This document shows, piece by piece, positions 51,637-62,690 of a DNA stretch of 64,000 nucleotides; the stretch's first letter is position 1, and every line of letters begins with the position of its first letter. Source of the DNA: Siphonodentalium dalli (lineage: Eukaryota > Mollusca > Scaphopoda > Gadilida > Siphonodentaliidae); NCBI GenBank assembly GCA_032622095.1, contig CP136068.1, positions 114,866,509 through 114,930,508 on the forward strand, in the 5' to 3' direction. Position numbers and translations under genes: made by a program. The notes under the pieces were generated by a model. The model worked only from the letters and a program-made list of their open reading frames with translations. It ran no database searches and had not been told where the DNA came from.

Positions 51637-52918
51637 GGGAACATGTCTCTATTCCGAATGTTCGCTATTCCGAATGTTCACTATTCCGAAGGTTCGCTAT
51701 TCCGAAGGTTCACTATTCCGAAGTTTCTCTATTCCGAAGATTTTTGTTATTTTAAAGGTTAATTCTATATTCTAAAGTATTGAGAGGGTTCTTTATCACG
51801 AAGACTCTTTTTATGAAGGAAATAACTTAAAACATTCAAACAATAAATGTGATCGACTTTTTTCTTCGCGGGTTTCCTTGAGATTAAATGTTATTACGTA
51901 TGACGTTATTTCCCAAAACATATTCACGTCAGGCAGCCCACACAATTGCTATGTTTCCATACGATTTAATGTCATCACGTATGACGTTATATCTCAATAA
52001 TCTAAGAGGCAAGAATACGCCAGCTAAAGGCTAATTTTCGAGTCACCGACTATTTTTTTTGCCTTGCTATCAGGTTTTAATAACAATCTGTGCCATAAAA
52101 TATGATTAAAACACTATAGTTCATCACCATTTGAAACGTCTGTATCAGAAGATGTCCATAGAGAAATAGAAAACAGCTTAATTCATAAAAAGATCCCCCC
52201 GTTATGGCTCCTAGAATGCAACATAATCCAACCTAATGTACTTTCAATTGAAGGGGAATAACACTATCTTTATAATATAGTTAATCCCCCTCCATTGAAA
52301 ATAATACACTTTGGGCAACAAAATCAGAAGAACCTTAAGCACAAAAACACGTCGTTAACTCAACAAAACAACATGTTCACAGTTTATTACACCGGATAAG
52401 CTGATAATACAGTGTTAGAGAGCTTCCTATTCCCAATGGTATATATACAATGTACTGGCATATATGTTATATATGTGATCTGGGTATTCGAAAATTAAGT
52501 GGGCCTTTAATGTTGATGTTTCTTTCAAATACAGATAGCCAGTTCGGAAAAAACTATATCTCTTACATGTAGTTTATTTCAGTCATCGTGTTTTCAACTT
52601 TCCATAATAAACGATAAACTGATACTGTCTTCTTGCTATTAATAACGGACATCTGGAACAATTTGGGAATTAGAAGTGGGTGTATATATGTACTATATGT
52701 GAATACTAGCGTAATAGTGATTTTAATTCCTCGTGTGTTTTTTGTGGTGGGGGTGCAAATTTCCATTCATTTCTGGTTAAATACGCCCAGAATAGAAAAC
52801 CTTCGGAATAGCGAACCTTCAGAATAGCGAACCTTCTGAATAATGAACCTTCTGAATTATAACCTTCGGAATAGCGAACCTTCGGAATAATGAACCTTCG
52901 GAATAGAGAACCCTACCC
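51637..52918. mobile_element. TIR element with 9-bp target duplication, MULE-like
   Basis: GGATACTAT at 51628-51636 and 52919-52927. Ends GGGAACATGTCTCTATTCCG / CGGAATAGAGAACCCTACCC. Both subterminal regions are tandem 16-bp repeats of TTCGCTATTCCGAAGG, six on the left and mirrored, about seven, on the right. A 9-bp duplication and GGG ends fit Mutator-like elements. No transposase. Confidence 0.85.
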
Positions 52919-52927
52919 GGATACTAT

Positions 52928-53551
52928 ATAGTAGAGCGGCTTGGGTCGAAAATTGTGACTTGACACCGCACTGGCGTAGAATAAGTTGGGACCGATTTAA
53001 TTCTAATCAGTATTACACTATATAGGCACCTGAAAATGGCTAGGTACAACAAATCTTCGACATGGCAACATATTGAGGGACATTTTTGGCCGAAAACTGG
53101 TCAAAAATACGTTATCATGAATTTTTTAAATAATCACAAACTTTTGAGCTTAATTTGTGACTATGTATTGCCCAAACATAATATGATGAAGTAATTTATA
53201 TTTGGCGCTGCATTGAAAACCAGCTAAGCTTTGTTTTCCCGTAAATTTGTGAAAAAAAATTCACGAAGTGTTCCATTTAACCACAGTTTGTTGGACAGAC
53301 GTTGACCAATTAAAGACACCATTTAGTTACATCGAAAATTTCACCAAGAACCGCCCTTTATCTTGATATACACCACTGCTGGGACTGTTTATCAATGTTG
53401 TCTTGGCAATACTACTGTAGAACTTCTCCTAAACCCACAACACCGACTCTTTTCATACGCGGCTAGAACGCCCGTTGTTGAGCATGGTTGATTGGTTTAG
53501 TGTGAATATATATATATATACTAGTTGAAAACGAAAAAAAAGGTTTTTCTG
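52928..53551. other. Unassigned DNA
   Basis: Short (TA)n at 53508-53521; nothing else recognised. Confidence 0.4.
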
Positions 53552-54082
53552 CAATTAAAGATGGATTATCTCTTTAAATAACAAATTTTAAATAGTTGCG
53601 TGTGTATAAAATAATAGATATGAACTGAAGACCCCTGTCCGGAAAAGCTTCTATCAATTAATATTGATTTTATTTCGAATATTAAATCGGGACCGTTTAT
53701 GTTACTACGTTTTAGAACAGACCATTCGGATGATACCATATTGCGATATAGAGCACTGGGCTGTTCCTATGGCTACGCACCGAAAGTCAAATGTCCCAGA
53801 TTGATTGTCTGTATTGTTTTGTTCCCCAGATATGAGTGATAATGAGTATAATTGACGTTTATTTGTGACAAAATTGCACAATAAAATTTCTGGTCTTGGT
53901 TAACAGTAACCACTATTGTTCGTTAGCGGAACAAACACGCCTTTTTAGACCAGAAAATATTCGAAATAAAATTAATATTAATCGATAGAAGCATTTCCGG
54001 ACACGAGTCTTCGATTCAAACCTAATATTTTAGACCCTGGTAACTATATAATACATGTTTACAAAGAGATAATCCACCTTTA
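53552..54082. mobile_element. Inverted-repeat element, about 530 bp
   Basis: AAAGATGGATTATCTCTTT left, AAAGAGATAATCCACCTTT right, then TCCGGAAAAGCTTCTATCAA / GATAGAAGCATTTCCGG and TTTTATTTCGAATATT / AATATTCGAAATAAAA. Arms of about 140 bp around a 250-bp centre. Confidence 0.8.
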
Positions 54083-54517
54083 ATACTTGTTATAATAATT
54101 ATGTCAAAAATATTCTTAAGTAAATTTAATATGGAAATATTAAAACGGATATTTTATTGGAAAAACATCATTTTTAATTTATTTCCATATAATAACAAAA
54201 ATTAAACTGCAGTTTATTCAATCCATGCGTAATAAGTGAGTGTATATCAACCAAATGTATGGCATCTGAACATGTATTATAGTATGACTTCCATTAGAGA
54301 GTGTAACTCTTTTTATGACATTTATTAAATTGTAAACGGCGAGATTCAATAGTGTATTCACTCTGAATAAATCTTCTATATTGACCAGTCTTGATACAGT
54401 CTTTAGTTTACGACAGAGTCCTGTTATGGTGATTGTGTACTATTTTTGATACTGTGGGGTCAAGTGGGCCAACACTGTGTACCAATTTTCCTACTTGTCG
54501 TTTAAGCCTAAGCTGAC
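54083..54517. other. Unassigned DNA
   Basis: AT-rich; no feature seen. Confidence 0.4.
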
Positions 54518-54887
54518 TTAACCCTTTACCCAACAGAAGGACCCTGTGCCAATGCATTCTCTTATATATGCGAGTCGACCATAGGTCGCCTCGCATATAT
54601 AAGAGAATGCATTACTTAACACATTAAAAATTATAAAATTGTTAAAGAATGTAAGAAAAAATGGCCAATGCATTCTCTTATATATGCGAGGCGACCTATG
54701 GTCGACTCGCATATATAAGAGAATGCATTGGCACAGGGCATAACTGTCACAATGTCATAACTATCACAATGTGGTCAAGGAGCCGGTTCCAATGATATCC
54801 ATATTTGTATGGTTCTATTGAGACAGACCGAAGATATTTTAGGCTGTTGAAGCTTTATTTGGCCGGTTTTGTTGGGTAAAGGGTTAA
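54518..54887 (+). mobile_element. TTAA-target MITE, family 1
   Basis: TTAACCCTTTACCCAACAG...TGTTGGGTAAAGGGTTAA; same as 23966-24355 with a shorter spacer between the two palindromes. Confidence 0.88.
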
Positions 54888-56149
54888 AGTAATTATTCAA
54901 CCAAATGTTCTTGTACAAAAAATAGCCCAAAGCAGAAGGGAAATTAATATTTGGTAAATTGTTACCCTGCGTGCATGTAGAGTAAAAACACTGGGTAAAA
55001 TTTACCCAACGTTCGCGTTGTACTATATATATGCACAATTGTGTTGGGTAAAAAATTTACCCAACCGATTTAGAGTGCTCCATTGGATGTTGCCAGTGTT
55101 GCTAATTAGTGCAGCGGTCAAACGCCAACAGTGGTCGGGTACATCTACCCACGGTAGAACAAGTTGAAGCCAAATGTTTTTTGAAGGAGAAATATATATT
55201 GTTCACGAAAATGATATATAGTGCAAAATAACGGAATCGGTGATGGCTATTGTCCAATCGACGATGAATGATACCCAGCAGTGACTTTTTCCAGAAATTA
55301 ACGATTTTGGTAAGGCGAGCCCTGTTGGATAAGTCCTAACTTATTTTCCAACATTGTTGGTGTTAAAATTACAACATCATATTGATGGGAAAACGTGTTG
55401 GTTAATTTGGATTTTCCTGCCATTTGGAACCAAACATTTATATTTTGCTGAAAAATCGCTCTTTTACACAGATATATTATTTTCCAACCATTATCATTCA
55501 AACGGATATTGCGACCAAGTCGAGATATTTAATCCATATGGTGTCGTATTTATCTGATAAGCATACGTAGAAAGAATTTAAAAGAAATTTTGAACTGTTT
55601 GCGAAATACTGGATTTTAGCTACCGCTCTCCCGAACACGTTTTTGGTAGAAAACAAATACATATTTATGATAACGACATCACACACGTTTTTTAAATTAT
55701 TCAAATGGGACCAAATTATGATTCACGTGATGAACTCCGGCTCCCTAGACACAACTAGATTGGCTAAAGATGCCATCAGGCTTCCAAATCCCCAGTTACA
55801 ACAACACATTTTAGTTATAACATGCATTTAATGTTATATTAATATATAGCGACTTTGTAGAACTGAAGTATTTATTATACACGACACATAATATAGACTA
55901 ACACATAGTATATAAATACAAAATCATTGGTGCTGCCTTACTGATTGTTAGTGTCCCTCTAAGTCGACCAAAATATATTAAAATTGGATATTGTGTTTTA
56001 TATCTCATAAACTATATAATCTAAGTTACACACTGTATCACTAACATAACACATGACATAATTGTACTAACTTTCTAATATGTTGTTTGTATCTTTGCAC
56101 ACTCCACAGTATGAGACTATGAGTATCCAATAGCCATCCATATGGATAT
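54888..56149. other. Unassigned DNA
   Basis: Around 54985-55065 the motif GGGTAAAATTTACCCAACG / TTGGGTAAAAAATTTACCC forms a small inverted repeat. ORFs at 55298-55831 lack support. Confidence 0.4.
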
Positions 56150-56335
56150 TTTAGTAAAAGTAATCAAAAAGTAATCAAAATGTAATCATGATTACAGGTA
56201 CATTTGAAAGTAATCGATTACGATTACGATTACTTGTAAACAAGAAATGTCATGATTACTGATTTCAGACGATTACTCCAAATTTTTTAATCGATTACTT
56301 TGATTACGATTACTGATTACGATTACCCCAACCCT
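56150..56335. repeat. GTAATCGATTACGATTAC-type repeat
   Basis: Many overlapping copies of GATTAC and GTAATC in both orientations. This motif is common in the arms of animal DNA transposons; no clean boundaries. Confidence 0.7.
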
Positions 56336-56399
56336 GAATCTAACCAAGGTGGCACTCGTTAGCTGAAACATGTTCTATGCTCCCTCTGCACTAGCAGAA

Positions 56400-57511
56400 G
56401 TATTGAACACTCCACGAACTGAAAGGATAACATCAATATTAACCGACGGTGGGGACAAATGAGAGTTCTGTAAGGAAATTAATACACAATGTTTATGGAT
56501 CGGTTTGTTCCCGAGATAGTGTGGAACTTTAAAAGACGCGTTTGTTTTTCGAAAACACTCTTCCCGATTTTAAATCTTGAACACAATACGAACTGAATAT
56601 ATAATTATGTTCTCTATATTAACCGAGAGTGTGAAAGGAAGGTAGTTCAATCAGGGGATACATAATTTATATGGGTGGATTGTTTCCCGAAAGCCTGTGT
56701 CGCTTTACACAAAGCGGATGATAAATAATAGAGACGAATTTTCTATGTTTTGAGGACCCCCTACCCAATTGAAGTGTTAAAGTTGAACACATCACGAACT
56801 GAAAGGATTGCTCTCAATAACGAATGAGAATGTGGGCAAAGCTGAGGTAGTATATATATTATCAGGACATACACAATGTTTATGGTTGGTTCCCGAAACC
56901 CCTTAACCCATTTAAACTCTTGAACACACCATGAACTGAAGCTATATCTGCTCGTAATATTAATGGACAGTGTTAACGAAAGGTAGTGCTATCAGGGAAT
57001 ATACAATCTATATAGGTAGTTTGGTTCCGGAAATCGCAGGGTAAATTTACAAAAAGGCGACTGACAAATACGAAAGTTGTATTTCCTTTGCTTTGATGCC
57101 CCCTACCCAATTCAAAGTCTTAAACACACCTCGAATTGAAAGAATTTTAACTGAGGGTGTAGACAAAATAATGGTAGTTATATCAGGAAATACACACTGG
57201 TAATGGATGGGTTGGTTTCCGAATGTCTGGGACATTTTACAAAAAGCGAATTCACACTATTTTGACACATCATGAACTGAAGTTATATTCTCTAAAAATT
57301 AGCTGAGTGTGTGAATGAAAGGTAATGCTATCAGCCAATTATCAAATGCTATGAGTGGTTTGGTCCCCCCCCCCCCGAAACCTGGGGGACTTTACAAAGA
57401 GCAGCTGGCAAATATGAAATTCGAATGTTCTATGTTTTGAGGATCCCACTTGAAGTCTTAAACACGCCATGAAGTTAAATGATATGCTCTCAATTTTAAC
57501 CGAGAGTGTGT
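56400..57511. repeat. Diverged tandem array, about 341-bp period
   Basis: CACGAACTGAAAGGAT-like landmarks at 56415, 56588, 56791, 56931, 57132, 57271 and 57471 alternate by about 200 and 140 bp, so the real unit is about 341 bp, a little over three copies, each with AACCGAGAGTGTG and TTTACAAAAAGCG-type segments. It runs straight into the 50-bp array. Confidence 0.8.
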
Positions 57512-59706
57512 AGTTACCGGGGTATAAAAATGGTCTATCTCTTTGTATGCGTGTGTTATATAGTTACCGGGGTATAAAGATGGTCTATTTCTTTGTATGC
57601 GTGTATTATATAGTTATCGGGGTATAAAGATGGTCTATCTCTTTGTGTGCGTGTGTTATATAGTTACCGGGGTATAAAGATTGTCTATCTCTTTGTGTGC
57701 ATGTATTATATAGTTACCGGGGTATAAAGATGGTCTATATCTTTGTGTGCGTGTATTATATAGTTACCGGGCTATAAAGATGGTCTATTTCTTTGTATGC
57801 GTGTGTTCTATAGTTACCGGGGTATACAGATGGTCTATCTCTTTGCATGCGGGTGTTATATAGTTACCGGGGTATAAAAATGGCCCATCTCTTTGCATGC
57901 GTGTGTTATATAGTTACCGGGGTATAAAGATGGTCTATCTCTTTGTGTGCGTGTGTTATATAGGTACCGTGGTATAAAGTTGGTCAATCTCTTTGTATGC
58001 GTGTGTTATATAGTTACCGGGCTATAAAGATGGTCTATCTATTTGTATGCGTGTGTTATATAGTTACCGGGGTATAAAGATGGTCTATCTCTGTGTATGC
58101 GTGTGTTATATAGTTACCGGGGTATAAAGATGGTCTATCTCTTTGCATGCGTGTTTATATAGTTACCGGGTATAAAGATGGTCTATCTCTTTGTATGCGT
58201 GTGTTATATAGTTACCGGGCTATAAAGATGGTCTATCTATTTGTAAGCGTGTGTTATATAGTTACCGGGGTATAAAGCTGGTCTAAATCTTTGTATGCGT
58301 GTTATATAGTTACCGGGGTAGAAAGATTGTCTATCTCTTTGTATACGTGTGTTATATAGTTCCCGGGGTATAAAGATGGGGTATATCTCTTTGTATGCGT
58401 GTGTTATATAGTTACCGGGGCATAAAGATGGTCTATCTCTTTGTATGCGTGTGTTATATAGTTACCGGGTTATAAAGATGGTCGATCTATTTGTATGCGT
58501 GTGTTATATAGTTACCGGGGTATAAAGATGGTCTAACTCTTTGTGTTCGTGTGTTATATACATGTAGTTACCGGGGTATAAAGATGATCTATCTCTTTGT
58601 ATGCGTGTGTTATATAGTTACCGGGGTATAAAGATGGTATATTTCTTTGTATGCGTGTTTTATAGGTACCGGGGTATAAAGATGGTCTAACTCTTTGTGT
58701 GCGTGTGTTATATAGTTACCGGGGTATAAAGATGGTCTAACTCTTTGTGTTAGTGTGTTATATAGTTACCGGGGTATAAAGATTGTCTATCTCTTTGTAT
58801 GCGTGTGTTATATAGTTACCGGGGTATAAAGATGGTCTATTTCTTTGTATGCGTGTTTTATAGTTACCGGGGTATAAAGATGGTCTAACTCTTTGTGTGC
58901 GTGTGTTAAATAGTTACCGGGGTATAAAGCTGGTCTATTTCTGTGTATGCGTGTGTTATATAGTTACCGGGGTATTAAGATGGTCTATCTCTTTGCATGC
59001 GTGTGTTGTATAGTTACCGGGGTATAAAGATGGTCTATCTCTTTGTATGCGTGTGTTATATAATTACCGGGGTATAAAGATGGTCTATTTCTTTGTATGC
59101 GTGTGTTATATAGTTACCGGGTTATAAAGATGGTCTAACTCTTTGTGTGCGTGTGTTATATAGTTACCGGGCTATACAGATGGTCTATATCTTTGTATGT
59201 GTGTTATATAGTTACCGGGGTATAAAGATGGTCTATCTCTTTGTGTGCGTGTGTTATATAGTTACCGGGTATAAAGATGGTCTATTTCTTTGCATGCGTG
59301 TGTTATATAGTTACCGGGTATAAAGATGGTCTATCTCTTTGTATGCGTGTGTTATATAATTACCGGGGTATAACGATGGTCTATTTCTTTGTATGCGTGT
59401 GTTATATAGTCACCGGGTTATAAAGATGGTCTATCTCTTTGTGTGCGTGTGTTATATAGTTACCGGGCTATACAGATGGTCTATCTCTTTGTATGTGTGT
59501 TATATAGTTACCGGGGTATAAAGATGGCCTATCTCTATGTGTGCGTGTGTTATATAGTTACCGGGTATAAAGATGGTCTATCTATTTGTGTGCGTGTGTT
59601 ATATAGTTACCGGAGTATACAGATGGTCTATCTCTTTGCATGCGTGTGTTATAAATAGTTACCGGGGTATAAAGATGGTCTATCCCTTTGTATGCGTGTG
59701 TTATAT
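57512..59706 (+). repeat. Minisatellite, 50-bp unit, about 44 copies
   Basis: Unit GTTATATAGTTACCGGGGTA + TAAAGATGGTCTATCTCTTT + GTATGCGTGT. Copies differ by scattered substitutions and one- or two-base indels, so it is old or slowly homogenised. Small ORFs across it are by-products. Confidence 0.95.
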
Positions 59707-59800
59707 ATACTATGCCATCGCTACTGTGGTACATGTGTCCGCAGCCAATGTCGCAGAATCAATTGGACATCTTCAGAACAGTTTGCAACGAGACTAGAAG
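59707..59800 (+). repeat. Fragment of the 'YYAIATVV' repeat
   Basis: ATGCCATCGCTACTGTGGTA and GTCCGCAGCCAAT match parts of 60490-60680 (inverted) and 61090-61260. Confidence 0.65.
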
Positions 59801-60489
59801 TCTCAGCTGAAGAGGGTATCCCCCACTAGAAAGACAGTTGACTACAGTGAGTGTTGAGGCTGCATTCACATGAAGAGGGCTATTTGGTGTTCAGGCAGCG
59901 TTCACGGAGCTGGTTTGTCGCATCGATTATACACACGCAGTTTAGAGTGGACCACGCGTTGGGGAAAGATTGTTTCGAGAAGCATTATGCATGTCAAAGA
60001 TCAATATACAATATAGCTTTGTTTAAATAATAAATACGAATACGAATTGCCGTTACAAACAACAGTTTCGCTGAGTGCATGAACATGAAAATCGCCCATC
60101 TTACGACTACTCATTTAAAACGCATTCATTCGGCACGCCGAAACAACACATATCGGAGGCAAACTGTTCTTTAATTAATACAGACTATATGTGCGACCCT
60201 GACTCATTCGATGGCAATATTTATGCATGCTCGTCGGCAAAGTGAGAATAAGCCAGCATATATATAATAACATAGTTTTGAATTCAGTCAACATAATTTT
60301 TTTTATACGCAAATGAATGTTTGCACCCCTTTTCATAGAATGATAATGGAGTCTATGTCCCGGCCTCAATTTAATTTCTTCAAAGAAAACAAAATAAAAT
60401 TCAGATTACGGAATCATTGTCTTTCAATAATCCCAACAGTAGTCCCCAGTCTATTTCGAAATGGTAATTTTTGAAATTCACCTTTGATG
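59801..60489. other. Unassigned DNA
   Basis: No feature recognised. Confidence 0.35.
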
Positions 60490-60690
60490 CAAACTGATCT
60501 GCCTGTTTTTGCTGTATTGGCTGCGGACACACGTATACCACAGTAGCTATGGCATAGTAGGTGTGACAATTTATTATGATGGAGTTTGGTGACAATTGAT
60601 CGTCATAATTAAGATGCCATAGCAAGCCATGTCGCCCGCTGCATATTCGCACAATAAGTCTTCCAAAGTTCATTATAATCAGCCTTTTTC
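60490..60690 (-). repeat. Repeat with protein-like conservation, copy 1
   Basis: The minus-strand frame reads WHLNYDDQLSPNSIIIN then HTYYAIATVVYVCPQ. Copy 2 (61084-61260, plus) reads MAHHYDDQLSPNSTIINIH then TYYSIATVVRVSAA. The shared frame may mean a decayed coding sequence, or simply recent common origin. Confidence 0.6.
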
Positions 60691-61083
60691 TTTTTTTGGT
60701 TTGTATATATATAGCTCGCTTGTTTATTCCAAATACTTTCTCTCAACTGCATTTCCCCCAACAGTTCCGACACAGCTTCAGTCCATATAATAATGTTAGC
60801 GGAATTATGAGTAGAACTAAACGTCGCAAAATAGAAAACGCAATTAGGGAACTGTCTTATAATGCGCTTGAAATTAATATAAGTAGATAAACAAGCATTG
60901 CTATCATATCAATAAAACGTACTATAGCTACGTGCATGATATGTGAGTGCACGAATGAGGGATTGCCACGGTCAAACCCAATTCTGGAAGATCGATCGTG
61001 CAATTATATATATCGTATATATAGAGAATACAATGTAGCAAAACGTAATGAGAGATCAACGTTGGTGAAACGCAATGGGTTAA

Positions 61084-61260
61084 TTGGTCCAGTCAACTCA
61101 TTGTGCGGAAACTCAGCGGGCCACATGGCTCGCTATGGCACATCATTACGACGACCAATTGTCACCAAACTCAACCATAATAAATATTCACACCTACTAT
61201 TCCATCGCTACTGTGGTACGTGTGTCCGCAGCCATTATCATTGTGAACGCTCCTTCAGTA
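61084..61260 (+). repeat. Repeat with protein-like conservation, copy 2
   Basis: See 60490-60690; the pair forms an inverted repeat about 0.4 kb apart. An intervening short ORF at 60696-60890 (MSRTKRRKIEN near its end) has no recognised family. Confidence 0.6.
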
Positions 61261-61577
61261 ATGATCGAGTTCACAATTTGCGAATTTATTTTTTATAGAT
61301 TTATCTCTTTAATAGCAGATTTAAGTAATTCAATGTATAATTGTCTTTTCCTGAAATCCCTAAAATAAAGGTAGAAGCATCTTTTCAGAACAAGGCTACA
61401 CGGTTGAACAGAGAGATACTAGACCGTGTGTTGAACTAATTTACATGAACTTTTCTCATCAACGAATATGACTTCTTCTGGACTTGTTTGGTCTTTTCGT
61501 CTGCTTTTATTTATTTTTTATATCTATTTTTATTAGAAAATAATTATAATATGACAAATTGTCTAATAATCACAAAG
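61261..61577. other. Unassigned DNA
   Basis: No feature recognised. Confidence 0.35.
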
Positions 61578-61805
61578 AACGGTACTCGTTGGCCTCACGT
61601 TCAACAAAAAATATTATTCTAAACCAACGGTACCCGTTGGCCTCACGTTCAACACAAATATTATTCTATCATTCACTTTCAAACAGTCTCTTGCACTCAC
61701 ATACACCACACTCACTCACATTAACCACATTCACCACACTCACTCACATTCACCACACTCACTCACATACACCACACTCACTCACATACACCACACTCAC
61801 TAACC
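61578..61805 (+). repeat. 57-bp duplication and CACTCACA-type microsatellite
   Basis: CGTTGGCCTCACGTTCAACA occurs twice (about 61590 and 61635), followed by 61684-61801 of CACTCACTCACATACACCA repeats. The 153-codon ORF over it is low complexity. Confidence 0.85.
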
Positions 61806-62582
61806 GCTGTAAAACAATGAACAGAGCATATATTTTTGAATTTAGTCAACATAAATGTTATTACACCGAATCCAAATTAAGGACAAGAAAACCAGAGACA
61901 GAAATAGTAACACCATCTAGATCATATTATTACGCATATATAAATATATATTGCAGCTTTCATGTAGTGATTGTGGAAAATGTCTATATTATAGGTAATG
62001 CCTATATGCTGTATATATAGTTGATTATATGTAATTTTTGTGTATATATATGCGTATGGTATGTGCTTGGTGAGAAAGCATATGAACCCATGTTTAAAAC
62101 CGGACGTGCCAAACTAAAGTTATGATAATTTTGAAATATGTACACACATACGTCACATATGATGGGTTCACAAAGGGCGCATACGTTCTAATTGGTTGAA
62201 AGGTTCATCGCCAACAATGCAACGTCCATTGCATTGATACACCAATATATTATTGGTTATATACAAACACCCATTACCAACAAAATGACAAACGCACTGA
62301 CGATTGATATGTTATTATGTTGACGCGTGTTTTCAGCTGGCGGTAATACACTAAACTGTTATTTTCTCGTTCTCTTATACGACATTAGAATTATTTTCGG
62401 CGGGCATGTATCTGTTCTTTGTTATTTGTTCTAATTTCTATCGAAATAGAGGTCTGCAATTAACTGACAGAAGCCAATATATGGCGACTGAACACTTAAT
62501 GATTTACAAACAATCTCGAGAGTCATTACGAAATAATTTCCGATAATGTTTCATTCACCACAGATTATTGAGACTAAGTAAG
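61806..62582. other. Unassigned DNA
   Basis: No feature recognised. Confidence 0.35.
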
Positions 62583-62681
62583 GGTTAGAGCACAAGAATT
62601 GTCCTTTACCAGAATCAATCGAGTCGAAGACGAGATTTGTTCTGGTAAAGAACTATTCGCGTGCTCTGACCTACTTATAGA
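62583..62681. mobile_element. Short hairpin MITE
   Basis: GTTAGAGCACAAGAATTGT / ACTATTCGCGTGCTCTGAC and CTTTACCAGAA / TTCTGGTAAAG arms around a 30-base centre. Confidence 0.7.
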
Positions 62682-62690
62682 GCACAATTG

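Noticed and set aside
57512-59706. Coding repeats (MVYLFVCVCYIVTG-type ORFs)
   Set aside because: Open frames arise from a 50-bp unit and shift frame every copy; no conserved frame.
61559-62020. 153-codon ORF
   Set aside because: Its middle is translated CACTCACA microsatellite; no other support.
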